From positions 1-12,522 of the forward strand of contig JBFFZZ010000065.1 of the NCBI GenBank assembly GCA_041568335.1: a DNA stretch of 12,522 bases, written 5' to 3'. Shown piece by piece: positions 11,862 to 12,522 of the stretch. Under the pieces are notes generated by a model that was not told the origin of the DNA, did not search any database, and worked only from the letters and a program-made list of their open reading frames with translations. Source of the DNA: WVWW01 sp041568335. GTDB taxonomy: Bacteria > Acidobacteriota > Polarisedimenticolia > Polarisedimenticolales > Polarisedimenticolaceae. How positions within the stretch are numbered: the first letter of the stretch is position 1; the number at the start of each line of letters is the position of its first letter. Made by a program: the position numbers and the translations under genes.

Positions 11862-12522
11862 GGCTGTTCGACGAACAGCTTATCCCGGTAGCGTTGCATC
11901 TGCCGCCGGATACGCTCCGCGAGCGATTCGTCGGCCAAAGCCAGCGCCTGGCCGGCGGTCTCCAGCGCCTCGTCGACCTGACCGTAGACCGCCTGGGTGT
12001 CCGCCAGGATCATCAGAGCCTGGGCGTCGCGCCCACCGGTCGCGCGGACGCGCTGGCGAGCTTCGGCGACCTTGGCATCGCGTTCGGCCTGCAGCCCCTG
12101 GGCCTGTTGCAGGTTGAACCGGGCATCCTCCAGGCCGGGGTCGATCTCCAAAGCGGCGCGGAAATGCTCGATCGACTCGTCGAGCCGACCCAGGAGAAAC
12201 AACATGTTGGCGAGGTTGTTGTGCGCCTCGACCTGGTCCGGTAGCAGTGCCAGCGATCGTCGGTAACACCTCACCGCGTCGGCGTGGCGCTCCTGGTAGT
12301 AGCGCAGGTTGCCCAGGTTGTTGTGCAGCTCGGCGGAATCGGGCTTGATCGAGAGGGCGAACTCGTAGCGCTCCGCCGCCTCGCCGAAATTCCCCTGTTG
12401 CTGCAACAGGTCGCCGAGCGCGCCATGGGCCTCCGCAAAACTCGGTTGCAGCTCGATCGCCCGTTCGTAGTGCCTCCGCGCGGGCTCGGCCTGACCGCGC
12501 TGGACCATCAGCTTGCCCATGC
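11858..12522 (-). CDS. Tetratricopeptide-repeat protein, 5' end beyond window
   Basis: The last 220 residues of a TPR protein read from the right edge. At least three full 34-residue repeats are clear (about 26-60, 61-94, 95-128 of the visible part), each ending in a P after motifs such as ALSIKP, SLALLP and ALEIDP, with LHNNLGNL and AHNNLANM at helix A. A partial repeat sits at the edge (1-25), and a diverged one follows a charged linker (about 165-196). A methionine codon falls at 12520, but it is inside a repeat, so the gene almost surely begins outside the window. TPRs serve protein-protein binding; whether this copy is exported or carries another domain upstream cannot be seen. It is the first visible gene of the unit with the redoxin, joined by ATGA at 11858-11861. 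Confidence 0.9.
   Translation of the reverse strand, partial: MGKLMVQRGQAEPARRHYERAIELQPSFAEAHGALGDLLQQQGNFGEAAERYEFALSIKPDSAELHNNLGNLRYYQERHADAVRCYRRSLALLPDQVEAHNNLANMLFLLGRLDESIEHFRAALEIDPGLEDARFNLQQAQGLQAERDAKVAEARQRVRATGGRDAQALMILADTQAVYGQVDEALETAGQALALADESLAERIRRQMQRYRDKLFVEQP

Noticed and set aside
9996..11891. Long + strand open frame overlapping trkH and the redoxin
   Set aside because: Out of frame with trkH and antisense to the redoxin; Arg/Gly/Asp-rich with no domain.

Overview
This 12.5 kb window is GC-rich bacterial chromosome with densely packed genes. It encodes ten proteins and has no gene-free stretch over about 145 bp. No RNA gene, insertion sequence, prophage gene or CRISPR array was seen. 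The protein families suggest an Acidobacteriota-type organism: a large ECF sigma factor opening with FHTTRWSVVLAA, a Ser/Thr kinase with a multi-helix membrane tail, membrane-anchored WPGFRG propellers, and an NSS transporter. Planctomycetota or a similar phylum cannot be excluded by eye.

Left part (71-5786, + strand): an ECF sigma factor, a Hanks-type Ser/Thr kinase with four predicted C-terminal membrane helices, and two tandem paralogous proteins. Each paralog has five predicted membrane helices followed by a PQQ-type beta-propeller predicted to be periplasmic. The sigma factor and kinase are probably a regulatory pair. The propeller genes are translationally coupled to each other through an ATGA overlap. 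The first also appears to start on the ATGA stop of a 9-codon leader ORF, and alignment with its paralog supports that start.

Middle part (9231-5756, - strand): a sodium:neurotransmitter-symporter family transporter with a TTG start, then a secreted protein fusing an S41-type peptidase to a SAM-dependent methyltransferase. The 3' end of the fusion overlaps the second propeller gene antisense by 31 bp.

Right part: a small secreted protein of unknown function (9307-9621, +), a 144-bp intergenic leader with four hairpins, and a TrkH-type potassium channel/transporter (9766-11274, +). Converging on it from the window edge is a two-gene - strand unit, a TPR protein (partial) followed by a secreted redoxin, joined by an ATGA overlap. 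The redoxin and trkH stop codons share the four bases CTAG.

The most interesting items are the peptidase-methyltransferase fusion, the sigma/kinase/twin-propeller cassette with a threonine at a position that could be a phospho-switch, and the structured leader of trkH.
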